42,058 bases of DNA from Candidatus Woesearchaeota archaeon (GTDB lineage Archaea > Nanobdellota > Nanobdellia > Woesearchaeales > GW2011-AR4). How positions within the stretch are numbered: the first letter of the stretch is position 1; each line of letters starts with the position of its first letter. The stretch spans positions 1 to 42,058 of the forward strand of contig NZDH01000006.1 in the NCBI GenBank assembly GCA_002688775.1, written 5' to 3'. The translations under genes were made by a program, and so were the position numbers. The notes under the pieces are model-generated. The model had not been told where the DNA came from. It did not search any database and saw only the letters and a program-made list of their open reading frames with translations. Below are positions 17,739 through 26,187 of the stretch, piece after piece.

Positions 17739-18070
17739 TTTTTAAGTCTAGCATCTGTATACTCCTCTTTCAAATTCACCAATTTGATTTCATTATTGTC
17801 CAATAATTCTTGGAATTTATCCATAAATTCATTAAGATTGTTAAAAAGAATTTTATCGGGTGTGGTAATTCCTTTATTTTTATTTATTGGTAAGTATATC
17901 TCACCTTTAGCTTGTGCTATCTTCTTATGAGCATCTTCTTCTCTAAGTTTATCTGTCCAGAATCTTACTATAACTCTAATCATCCTTTCCCCATATGGCC
18001 CACGTTCTTTATTTGGTTCCATAGGGTAGTGGAAGATCTTAAAGTATTTAAATTTTTTGTTAAATTTCAA
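17735..18070 (-). CDS. Hypothetical protein
   Basis: ORF ...MEPNKERGPYGERMIRVIVRFWTDKLREEDAHKKIAQAKGEIYLP; the start may be the internal MEPN Met. Confidence 0.6.
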   Translation of the reverse strand: MKFNKKFKYFKIFHYPMEPNKERGPYGERMIRVIVRFWTDKLREEDAHKKIAQAKGEIYLPINKNKGITTPDKILFNNLNEFMDKFQELLDNNEIKLVNLKEEYTDARLKK

Positions 18071-18115
18071 TAATAATTTAGATTTAAATTTAAGATGGAT
18101 TTCAAAATAGAAACA

Positions 18116-18173
18116 TTTATATATAACTTAATACTTATTACATATCAATTGATACTTCATAGGTGATAAGTAT
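18116..18173 (+). promoter_or_regulatory. Promoter and putative autoregulatory operator of the toxin-antitoxin operon
   Basis: TATA-like TTTATATATAA (18116-18126); perfect palindrome TATCAATTGATA (18143-18154); inverted repeat ATACTTAT (18131-18138)/ATAAGTAT (18166-18173); SD AGGTGAT. Confidence 0.65.
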
Positions 18174-18477
18174 GCAAAAAATGAAATTCACAAACACAGA
18201 AGTAATTGAGGAAAAAGGCACTAAAACAAAGCGCTACCCAAACTTAAGCACGGTTTTGATGGTAGAGGACTTCCTGAAGAAGCATAGGGATGTGCCTATA
18301 AAAATAGCTGAATTAAAGAAAAAGCTTCCAAAGCAAGTAATGCATCAAACTCTTAAGATAATCTTACAATATCTCTTTGAAAGCGGAAAAATAATAATTG
18401 ACACAAAAGGTGTCCAGTGGATATATTCTGAGCCCGAACATATTAAAAAAATGCTTGAGGATTCTGTTGAAGTATGA
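18172..18477 (+). CDS. Putative antitoxin with winged-helix-like domain
   Basis: MQKMKFTNTEV...STVLMVEDFLKKHRDVPIKIAELKKKLPKQVMHQTLKIILQYLFESGKIIIDTKGVQWIY; overlaps the RelE-like ORF by 4 bp. ATG at 18172 preferred because of the SD. Confidence 0.75.
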   Translation: MQKMKFTNTEVIEEKGTKTKRYPNLSTVLMVEDFLKKHRDVPIKIAELKKKLPKQVMHQTLKIILQYLFESGKIIIDTKGVQWIYSEPEHIKKMLEDSVEV

Positions 18478-18815
18478 TGTTCGGAAAAGATGTCAGAGTT
18501 TTTATGAAGGATCAAGCTAAAGACAGTTATCTTTTGCTAAAAAGTCGAAGTGATAAAGAATCGCAAAGTTTGCTTAATTCTATAAATAGAATAATAGATA
18601 TTCTTAAAAACAATCCACAATATGGCAATCCAATTCCAAAGAGGCTGATTCCGAAATCATTAATCAAAGAGGGAATACAAAATCTCTATAGGGTAGAGTT
18701 ATCAAATTTTTGGAGAATGTTGTATACAATCGAAGGAACTAAAATTGAGATTTTGGTTTTTGTTCTTAAAATTATGAATCACAAAGAATATAACAAATTG
18801 TTTGGTTATAAGTGA
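18474..18815 (+). CDS. RelE/ParE-superfamily toxin
   Basis: NLYRVELSNFWRMLYTIEGTKIEILVFVLKIMNHKEYNKLFGYK is the typical RelE C-terminal core. Confidence 0.8.
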   Translation: MMFGKDVRVFMKDQAKDSYLLLKSRSDKESQSLLNSINRIIDILKNNPQYGNPIPKRLIPKSLIKEGIQNLYRVELSNFWRMLYTIEGTKIEILVFVLKIMNHKEYNKLFGYK

Positions 18816-19223
18816 TCAATCCCTTCTCAGCATCTTAATAACAGAATCAACAGCCCTTATTGCATACTCTTCAATTCTTTTTTCGCTTTGCTGCCATGTA
18901 ATATTCGGGCCAGAAATTCCTAAAGAAACTGGTTTTCCGTATTCTACTGACAAATCAATAAGTTTTTTTGCAACTGCATGCGCAACAACTGCATCATGGT
19001 CTGTGCCGCCTTTGATGACTGTGCCTAGCGTGATAACTCCTTCAATACTCTTATTGTTAAGTAACTCTTTTACAGCCAAAGGGATTTCAAATGATCCTGG
19101 GACTTCTATAATCTTGACAATTCTAGCTCCTGCTTCTTTGGCTCTCTGCTGGGATTTTTTGCTCATCTCCCCTGTTATTTCATAATTGAATTGAGAAACA
19201 ACCATGCCTAATTTTTCTGTCAT
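18816..19223 (-). CDS. ribH: 6,7-dimethyl-8-ribityllumazine synthase
   Basis: VPGSFEIPLAVKELL, LGTVIKGGTDHDAVV, GISGPNITWQQSEKR. Confidence 0.93.
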   Translation of the reverse strand: MTEKLGMVVSQFNYEITGEMSKKSQQRAKEAGARIVKIIEVPGSFEIPLAVKELLNNKSIEGVITLGTVIKGGTDHDAVVAHAVAKKLIDLSVEYGKPVSLGISGPNITWQQSEKRIEEYAIRAVDSVIKMLRRD

Positions 19224-19687
19224 TTGCTCACCTTAATCGGACCTTCATCCTGCTTGCCTTGCCTTTTTCCCATGCCTGCATTTTTTGTAAGTGTTGTTTT
19301 ACCTTTTAGCAGCTCCAATGCATTTAATGCGTGCTTTGCAGCCCTGTTCTTGGCAATCTCATATATCTCTCTTTCGCTTTTTGATTCATCCATGTGAACA
19401 AAAACTTCAAGAATGTGCTTGTTTGTCATTAATTGCACATGCTGAAGGCCTGTTGATGCTTCATGAGCGCATTGTTTGTCGATTGGCATAGGGCCTGCCA
19501 TTCCTAATGCAACCACTATATCACATTTATCATCTTCTATCAGTTTTTTGCATGCAACTGGCAGATCCTTAAAGCCAGGTACAGTGTATCTCACGATTTC
19601 CGCATCTGAATTTTTTTTAATTTCATCTATGGCAAAAGCTGCCATGTCCACTCTTGCAAATGTTGTATCTGCTATGCCGATTTTCAT
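19220..19687 (-). CDS. ribC: Archaeal-type riboflavin synthase
   Basis: MKIGIADTTFARVDMAAFAIDE, VPGFKDLPVACKKL, MAGPMPIDKQCAHEAS. Confidence 0.93.
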   Translation of the reverse strand: MKIGIADTTFARVDMAAFAIDEIKKNSDAEIVRYTVPGFKDLPVACKKLIEDDKCDIVVALGMAGPMPIDKQCAHEASTGLQHVQLMTNKHILEVFVHMDESKSEREIYEIAKNRAAKHALNALELLKGKTTLTKNAGMGKRQGKQDEGPIKVSK

Positions 19688-20076
19688 TTTAATAGTTCAA
19701 CTCTTATTTTATCGCCATTTCTCATGTTTAATTTTGATTTCAAATGAATAGGCGCAATAAATTCTATAATATTCTTGTGTTTTGTGAGTTCAGGCACTAT
19801 GATTGAGCCGTTTATGTTATTGACTTTTGCCTTATAGCAGCGAGCCCCTCCCAATGTCTTGTTGTTTGATTTATAGCCGTTAATTTTAATTGAAGCAATA
19901 CTTTTTAATGAAGATGACTGTTTTTTTGTGACTTTCAGATTTAATGTCCCTGGATAAGCCCTAAATCCAAGTTTCTTCTTGATCTCTTTTTGGTAATGCT
20001 GCATTGACATGAAAAAAGTGCCTTCTCCTAATCCCCTGACAATAGTGCCATTTAAGGTCAAGTTTTTACTATGCAT
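19684..20076 (-). CDS. ribK: CTP-dependent riboflavin kinase (DUF120)
   Basis: GTIVRGLGEGTFFMSMQHYQKEIKKKLGFRAYPGTLNLKV; last in the overlapping rib cluster. Confidence 0.92.
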   Translation of the reverse strand: MHSKNLTLNGTIVRGLGEGTFFMSMQHYQKEIKKKLGFRAYPGTLNLKVTKKQSSSLKSIASIKINGYKSNNKTLGGARCYKAKVNNINGSIIVPELTKHKNIIEFIAPIHLKSKLNMRNGDKIRVELLK

Positions 20077-20152
20077 GCTTTCTAGTAAAATAATTTCACT
20101 TATAAAGCTTATGGCAGAAGATTATTAAACATAATAATTATACAAAACACAG

Positions 20153-21325
20153 ATGGAAGAGAAAAAACTGCTCATTGTGGGTATTGATCCAGGCACCACT
20201 ACAGGCTATGCAGTTCTTGACATTCAAGGAAATTTAATCCATCTAAATTCTTCAAAACAACTTGAATTGAAATCTCTGATTTCTCAAACAATGAAACTTG
20301 GAAAGGCTATCTTAGTTGGCACGGATAAATCCAAAATTCCGAATTTGGTAGAGATGTTTTCAACAAAACTAGGCGCAAGAGTTGTGAATCCTGAAGAAGA
20401 TCTTAAAGTGCTGGAAAAACGAAAGATCATAAATGGTTTTGGTGTCAATGATAATCATCAGGGAGATGCTCTGGCATCAGCATTATTCGCATATAAGGCG
20501 ATAAAACCCCTACTTGACAGGATAGACTTCTTTGTAAAAGAGAATAAAAAGTATCATATCGAGAAAAAAATAAAGGAATATGTTGTCGCAAAGAGGATAA
20601 GCATCAAGAGCGCAGTAAGCATTCTAGAAAAGAGAGTCGAAGAAGATAAAATTATAGAAAAAGTGATCATTGAGAAAAAATTAGATGAGAATGATTTTCT
20701 GAAATTGTACAATAAAGTGAAGAAATTTGAAACTGACATCAAGTTAATGAAAAATCATAACAACAACCTGAAAAACAGACTGAATAGATTGGAAAAAATC
20801 AATATAAAGATAAAAGAATCAAAAAATTACACTAAAAAACAGCCTGATTATAAGGAGAACAGGATCAGATTTCTTGAGAATTTAATCAAGTCTAAAGACA
20901 TAGAAATAAGGCAGCTAATAAATTCCATCAATAAATTCAACAATGTGTTGTCGGATATAAATAATAATTATATATTGAAGAAACTTGATACATTTGGATT
21001 AAAAGATTTCAATTTCAGGAATAAATTCGTCAATATCAGGAGAAATGACATACTTCTTGTTGATGATCCGAATATCGTAAGCAATGATGTTGTTGGGTTA
21101 TTGAGGGACAAGGTCTTTGTGGTTATCCATAAAAAGGCAATTAGTGCAAAAATAGAAAAAAATCTGCCATTTGTTTTTATGGATGCAAACAATCTTAACA
21201 TCGAAGAGGGAAATTATTTTGGATTTATAGGGAAAAATCAATTTGAGAATGAAAAAAATAGAATAAATTGGGCCAAAAAGATAATTGATGATTACAAGAG
21301 AGAAAAAGAATTAATCCCTGTTTAA
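20153..21325 (+). CDS. DUF460 family predicted RNase H-fold nuclease
   Basis: VGIDPGTTTGYAVLD...LVGTDKSKIPNLVEMF...DNHQGDALASALFAYK, then a coiled coil and C-terminal domain. Confidence 0.88.
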   Translation: MEEKKLLIVGIDPGTTTGYAVLDIQGNLIHLNSSKQLELKSLISQTMKLGKAILVGTDKSKIPNLVEMFSTKLGARVVNPEEDLKVLEKRKIINGFGVNDNHQGDALASALFAYKAIKPLLDRIDFFVKENKKYHIEKKIKEYVVAKRISIKSAVSILEKRVEEDKIIEKVIIEKKLDENDFLKLYNKVKKFETDIKLMKNHNNNLKNRLNRLEKINIKIKESKNYTKKQPDYKENRIRFLENLIKSKDIEIRQLINSINKFNNVLSDINNNYILKKLDTFGLKDFNFRNKFVNIRRNDILLVDDPNIVSNDVVGLLRDKVFVVIHKKAISAKIEKNLPFVFMDANNLNIEEGNYFGFIGKNQFENEKNRINWAKKIIDDYKREKELIPV

Positions 21326-21763
21326 GTCGCTGCTTCTTATAGTGATTTTTCTTCCAGTCTTGAGGTTTTTTCCAAAAATTCTGTTTCCAACGTTCGTAAG
21401 CTTGACTTTATCTCCCCTCACAGAAACAATATCACCTTTTTTGTATTTTGGCAGCCTGAAAAGCACGTTGATCCTGTAAAGATCCTTGCCTTGCTTTCTG
21501 GTGTGAAGTTTTGAACTGATCTTTAACCCCCCGCCATAGCTGTCTTTTAGTTTTTTGCCCAATGTCCTTATAAATTTCTGTGAAGTTAGATATAAATCAA
21601 CTCCATTAGCGAGTTTCACTGTTTTTGTTATTGCAACGGTGCCGTTTTTTCTAATTTGGTTAAGCACAAATGAACTAATTTCGTCATTTATATCCCTAAG
21701 CTGCAATACTCCTTGGTAATAATTAGGCCTGGCAAAGGTTAATTTCTTATAGTTTGTTTTCAT
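21311..21763 (-). CDS. NMD3-like protein, short form
   Basis: PNYYQGVLQLRDINDEISSFV, GVDLYLTSQKFIRTLGKKLKDSYGGGLKISSKLHTRKQGKDLYRINVLFRLP matches the archaeal NMD3 core. Confidence 0.75.
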   Translation of the reverse strand: MKTNYKKLTFARPNYYQGVLQLRDINDEISSFVLNQIRKNGTVAITKTVKLANGVDLYLTSQKFIRTLGKKLKDSYGGGLKISSKLHTRKQGKDLYRINVLFRLPKYKKGDIVSVRGDKVKLTNVGNRIFGKNLKTGRKITIRSSDLNRD

Positions 21764-21865
21764 TTTATTGGATTGTCAGAGACCGATGATATATTTTCGA
21801 CATATTAAGTATTTGCCTTGACTAAAAGCAAAACCTTTTTATTCCTTTTGTTAAGATTCAGGCCT

Positions 21866-22507
21866 ATGAAAGACTGGAAGATGATATTGAGGAAAGTATG
21901 GCATTTCATATGGGAAGATAACAGCATTTGGAGCTGGATTATAAATATCATACTTGCTTTTATCCTTATTAAGTTTATTGTTTATCCTGGACTGGGATTT
22001 GCATTTCAAACAAGCCACCCTGTTGTTGCTGTTGTAAGCGAGAGTATGGAGCATAAAGGCAGTTTTGATGAGTGGTGGAATAATGGCAACAAATGGTATG
22101 TTGCTAACGGTATAAGCAGAGGGGAATTTGAACAATATCCATTAAAAAATGGATTCAACAAAGGCGACATTATGGTTCTTTACGGCAAGAAAACAGGGAA
22201 TATTGGGATTGGGGATGTTGTTGTTTTTTGGAGTTCAAGCAGAGATCCCATTATTCACAGAATTGTTAAGAAGTCCCAGGATAACGGTGCCTATATTTTC
22301 CAAACAAAAGGGGACAATTACAGAACAAATCCTGCGCCTATACAAAAGCCCCCATTTCTAGATGAGACAAGAATTACTGAGGATCAAATTATAGGCAATG
22401 CTGTCTTTAAAGTTCCCTTACTTGGGTGGATTAAAATATGGTTCAATGATTACGTTTGGGTGCCTATTTTAAAGCCTTTACTGCAAGGGTTAACTATAGT
22501 AAAATAA
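21866..22507 (+). CDS. Signal peptidase I (Sec11 type)
   Basis: VVAVVSESMEHKGSF (catalytic Ser), PIIHRIVK (catalytic His), FQTKGDNYRTNP; start MKDWKM at 21866. Confidence 0.92.
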   Translation: MKDWKMILRKVWHFIWEDNSIWSWIINIILAFILIKFIVYPGLGFAFQTSHPVVAVVSESMEHKGSFDEWWNNGNKWYVANGISRGEFEQYPLKNGFNKGDIMVLYGKKTGNIGIGDVVVFWSSSRDPIIHRIVKKSQDNGAYIFQTKGDNYRTNPAPIQKPPFLDETRITEDQIIGNAVFKVPLLGWIKIWFNDYVWVPILKPLLQGLTIVK

Positions 22508-22551
22508 AAAGGTTAAATTTATATAGAATTTGTCAAAGTTTCTGGAATAAT

Positions 22552-22869
22552 ATGTTTTGTCCAAAGTGCGGCTCGATACTTGTGCCAAAGAAAGAAGACA
22601 GCAAGAAAATGCTTGCATGTTCCTGCGGATATAAGACAACACAAGTAGCAGGCGCTACAATAAAGGAAACTGTTGCAAAGACAGAGAAAGAAGTTGAGGT
22701 AATAGACAAGGGAGAATTACAGACATTGCCTAAAACTACTGCTGAATGCCCAAAATGCCACCATAATACAGCTTATTTTTGGCTTGTCCAGACAAGGGCA
22801 GGCGATGAGCCTGAGACTAAATTCTTAAGATGCGAGAAATGCGAGCATACCTGGCGAGATTATGATTGA
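22552..22869 (+). CDS. tfs: Archaeal transcript cleavage factor TFS / RPB9-TFIIS-like
   Basis: MFCPKCGSILVPKK...; C-terminal ECPKCHHNTAYFWLVQTRAGDEPETKFLRCEKCEHTWRDYD. TATA-like ATTTATATA about 30 bp upstream of the ATG. Confidence 0.95.
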   Translation: MFCPKCGSILVPKKEDSKKMLACSCGYKTTQVAGATIKETVAKTEKEVEVIDKGELQTLPKTTAECPKCHHNTAYFWLVQTRAGDEPETKFLRCEKCEHTWRDYD

Positions 22870-22874
22870 TGAAG

Positions 22875-23369
22875 TTATATAAGTTTTCTTAAGAACATTT
22901 CAGCAAATCCACTAGGACCTATTGCTAAATTTGCTATTGAATCGTATGCGTTATCGCTAACAATTTTATTTGAATCCATGCTTACAATTGCCCTTTGTAT
23001 GTGCGTTAGATATTCGAAACGTTTTTTCAATTTGTTACTTGCAGTTTGAACTGTAGCCGATGAATAACTAGTACCGTGAAGTTGTTGATAGCTTTCAGGT
23101 GATTCAGAATGGGCATTAGTCAAAACAGTTTCTAAATCAGGCATGTCACTAGATAAATCTGAAAGTAAAAAACTAGATATGAATTCTTCCAATTCCGCTC
23201 TTACTTCTTCCTTCATCCACAATTTATTTAATCCCATTTTATCTTGCAGAAGTTGCATTGAAAACTCAGGAGTCAAGTGTCTGTCAATTGATTTACCTAC
23301 AAGATCATAATAGGAGATAGGTGTCAAATTAGCTTCATAAGGTCCATGAGTAGGTATTTCATATCTCAT
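22875..23369 (-). CDS. Hypothetical protein
   Basis: 164-aa ORF, plausible composition, no recognised motif. Confidence 0.6.
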   Translation of the reverse strand: MRYEIPTHGPYEANLTPISYYDLVGKSIDRHLTPEFSMQLLQDKMGLNKLWMKEEVRAELEEFISSFLLSDLSSDMPDLETVLTNAHSESPESYQQLHGTSYSSATVQTASNKLKKRFEYLTHIQRAIVSMDSNKIVSDNAYDSIANLAIGPSGFAEMFLRKLI

Positions 23370-23491
23370 ACTTTAAATTCTAAGATAACCCTTTATAAAT
23401 CTTTCTATTATTTGTTATTGGATAGTAGTAATGAAATGAAGATACTCAAACAACAAACTATTTATAGCAAATATCACTAAATAGGGGAAAA

Positions 23492-24358
23492 ATGCTGAAA
23501 TCTTTGTTTAAGAAGAAAAATGAGAGCAATGAGCTTCTTCCACCTCCACCTCCATTTCCAAGCATGGAGCTTGAAGAAGAAAAAAAAGATTTTTCTAGCT
23601 TATTTGATGAAGAAGTGAAATCTAAAGAAAAAGCTGCCCCTGAAAAGGTTGAATTTAGTGACTTGGTAAAAGACCTGGAAAAAGGAATCAATCCAAATAA
23701 GAATGTTAAAAAAGGAAAAATAAGTTTAAAGCAAAAGAAGCTTTTGAATAAAAAACTCAAACAATCAAAAAAAGCTAAGTCTAAGCAATTAAAAGAGAAA
23801 ATATCATCATTAAAAACAAAAAAAGGAGCAAGCAAAAAGCCTGTTATAACTGAACTTCCTGAATTAGATGATGATCTCGGCATAGAAGATATTGATATCA
23901 GCTTGCCAAAGGAACTGGATACTTCTAAGGACATTGAGCTGCCAGACCATTTGGAGGATTTTGATGAATTAAAAGAGGATTCTGGAAAAGAGATTAGAGC
24001 AAAACCAAAGGAAATATTGGAAGCAGAGAATGAGATAAAAGATGCAATTGGAAAAATAAAAGGCCAGAAAAGGCCATCTTTATTTAATAGATTATTTGCA
24101 AAACCTGTCAGAGAAATGCCAACAAATGAGCATTCAGTGCCGGCATTTCAGGAAGTTGATGATATTTCCAGAATAAAAAATAAGATATACAGTGCAAGAG
24201 ACGCTTTAATGCAATTTAACCTTGAAAATGCAAAACAGGATTATGTAGAAATAATGAAGCTTTATAATAAATTGCAGCCTAAGGAACAAGGTTTAGTTTA
24301 TCAGGAAATCAAAGACCTTTATTTTGAAAGGAAAAGCGCAGAAGGATTAAAAGTTTAG
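23492..24358 (+). CDS. Modular protein: amphipathic N-terminus, proline-rich stretch, charged linker, C-terminal helical hairpin
   Basis: MLKSLFKKKNESNELLPPPPPFPSMELEEEKKDFSSLF...; C-terminus RIKNKIYSARDALMQFNLENAKQDYVEIMKLYNKLQPKEQGLVYQEIKDLYFERK. Confidence 0.85.
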   Translation: MLKSLFKKKNESNELLPPPPPFPSMELEEEKKDFSSLFDEEVKSKEKAAPEKVEFSDLVKDLEKGINPNKNVKKGKISLKQKKLLNKKLKQSKKAKSKQLKEKISSLKTKKGASKKPVITELPELDDDLGIEDIDISLPKELDTSKDIELPDHLEDFDELKEDSGKEIRAKPKEILEAENEIKDAIGKIKGQKRPSLFNRLFAKPVREMPTNEHSVPAFQEVDDISRIKNKIYSARDALMQFNLENAKQDYVEIMKLYNKLQPKEQGLVYQEIKDLYFERKSAEGLKV

Positions 24359-24420
24359 ATTGATTCTATTGAATAATATCATAACATAAATTTTTAAATG
24401 ACTGAATAATTCTAAGTCTA

Positions 24421-25044
24421 ATGAAAAACGAAATTTTCATTGTTGTAGATGGCATTGACGGAAGCGGCAAGAGTGAAATAGTGAAAATGCTTCATAATTA
24501 CCTGTTCTCAAGGCACAAGAAATACCTTATTTTAACAACAAGAGAGCCAACACATGGTATTTATGGAAAGCAAATCAGGGAGATGCTTAGACAGGAAAAA
24601 GACCCAGCAAGCAACAGCGAAAAATTGATGGACTTGTTCATCAAAGATCGTGAAAGCCATTTAAAGAATACAATCGAGCCTTTTTTAAGTAATTCAAATG
24701 AGCATGAATTAAATATTGTACTTTGTGATAGGTATTATTATTCTACAATTGCCTTTCAGGGCGCACAAGGATTGGACATAAAATCATTGATTGAAAAAAA
24801 TAAAGGGTTTAGGAAACCTGACAGGACATTTATACTTGATGTTGAACCTTCATTAGCGCTTGAAAGGATAGATCACAGAAAAAAAGAAAAATTCGAGCAG
24901 ATTGATTTCATGAGGAAGATAAGGGACAATTTTCTTAAATTGCCGGATTTATTGGAAGATAACATTAAAATCATTGATTCATCTAAATCCTTAAAGGAAG
25001 TTTTTGATGTAATTAAGAATGAAGTAGATAAGATTTTGAGTTAA
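24421..25044 (+). CDS. tmk: Thymidylate kinase
   Basis: IVVDGIDGSGKSEIVKML, TREPTHGIYGKQIR, CDRYYYSTIAFQGAQG. Confidence 0.93.
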   Translation: MKNEIFIVVDGIDGSGKSEIVKMLHNYLFSRHKKYLILTTREPTHGIYGKQIREMLRQEKDPASNSEKLMDLFIKDRESHLKNTIEPFLSNSNEHELNIVLCDRYYYSTIAFQGAQGLDIKSLIEKNKGFRKPDRTFILDVEPSLALERIDHRKKEKFEQIDFMRKIRDNFLKLPDLLEDNIKIIDSSKSLKEVFDVIKNEVDKILS

Positions 25045-25442
25045 GGGTTTTTTGACTGGGTCTTGTAGTATCCTTCTGGTGCTTTTGGGATTTCTTCTTT
25101 TTCAATCCTTGGCTTAGGTTCGATTTCTCTTTCATGTGTTGTATGATTGTTTTCTTCTTTTTGTTTTATTTTGTGCCAGTTGAATATAACAGCTGCAATC
25201 ACTATTGCAAGTCCAATAATTAATGAGGGTACAAAGAAGTTATTCTGCACAACTGTTTTCTGAATATTTGGAAATTGGTGGCATGAATAATCAGAACCGC
25301 AATAGGATTCTGAGCCGCAGTCTTTGTTGGTCCTGCATTCTCTTTGAGTCCAACCTATGAATACTAAAGTAAGTAAAAATAATATAATTAGGAGTAAGGC
25401 AATACCGGTTGCTGCATCTGCTTTTCTATGTAAGTGATTCAT
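25041..25442 (-). CDS. Two-TM protein with CX5CX5CX5C extracytoplasmic loop
   Basis: TM GIALLLIILFLLTLVFIGW; CRTNKDCGSESYCGSDYSC; TM SLIIGLAIVIAAVIFNW. Confidence 0.7.
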   Translation of the reverse strand: MNHLHRKADAATGIALLLIILFLLTLVFIGWTQRECRTNKDCGSESYCGSDYSCHQFPNIQKTVVQNNFFVPSLIIGLAIVIAAVIFNWHKIKQKEENNHTTHEREIEPKPRIEKEEIPKAPEGYYKTQSKNP

Positions 25443-25511
25443 AGAATAGAGTACTCATACTCGCTTTTTAAATCTTTCCTTATTGACTACTATTGAGTAA
25501 ATATTAAAGAA

Positions 25512-25634
25512 TTAGTCTATTGGTGGGTTATCATCAGTCTTGATATCGGCATTTTCATCAACAACAAATTCGCCTAGCTTCTTATTTTTCTGTATTGTCT
25601 TAAAACTAATTGGTTTGCTTGTGTCTTTGCTCAA
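25512..25634 (-). CDS. Possible 40-aa small protein (TTG start; not in ORF track)
   Basis: SD-like GAGGTGGG then TTG: MSKDTSKPISFKTIQKNKKLGEFVVDENADIKTDDNPPID*; 17 bp downstream of dut, same strand. Confidence 0.4.
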   Translation of the reverse strand: MSKDTSKPISFKTIQKNKKLGEFVVDENADIKTDDNPPID

Positions 25635-25651
25635 TTAACCCACCTCTTTAT

Positions 25652-26095
25652 TTAATCTAACCCTGTGCTTCCAAAACCGCCTTCATTCCTTGTTGTTTGT
25701 TCTAACTCATCAGCTTCTTCAAAAACTACTTGTTCTACTTTTGCAAACACCATCTGGCCAATTTTCTTGCCTTTTTCTATTTTGTATGGCTTGTCACTAA
25801 AGTTGATTATTGGTATTTTTATTTCTCCCCTGTAGCCAGAATCAATTGTGCCTACGCTGTTTGCGTGGCCAATGCCGTGTTCTATAGCTAATCCGCTTTT
25901 CGGCCTTATTTGAGCTTCGTAGCCCTGAGGAATAGCAATTTTAATGCCAGTAGCAATTAATTTTCTTTCCATTGGCTTCAGAACATGGTCTTCTGCTGAA
26001 TACAAATCAACACCAGAATCTCCTTTATGGGCATATGAAGGTGTCTTTGCACCATTGATTTTTTTGATTTTAACTGTCAATCCCATTTTTATCAC
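25652..26095 (-). CDS. dut: dUTP diphosphatase
   Basis: DSGVDLYSAED, RPKSGLA, GTIDSGYRGEI, NEGGFGSTG. Confidence 0.95.
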   Translation of the reverse strand: MIKMGLTVKIKKINGAKTPSYAHKGDSGVDLYSAEDHVLKPMERKLIATGIKIAIPQGYEAQIRPKSGLAIEHGIGHANSVGTIDSGYRGEIKIPIINFSDKPYKIEKGKKIGQMVFAKVEQVVFEEADELEQTTRNEGGFGSTGLD

Positions 26096-26187
26096 AAAGA
26101 AAACAACTTTTTTGGAACATACTCCTATTTAAACAATTCGTAATTAAAAAGTATATGTTTGTTAGGCTATTTCTGATAATGTATTTC

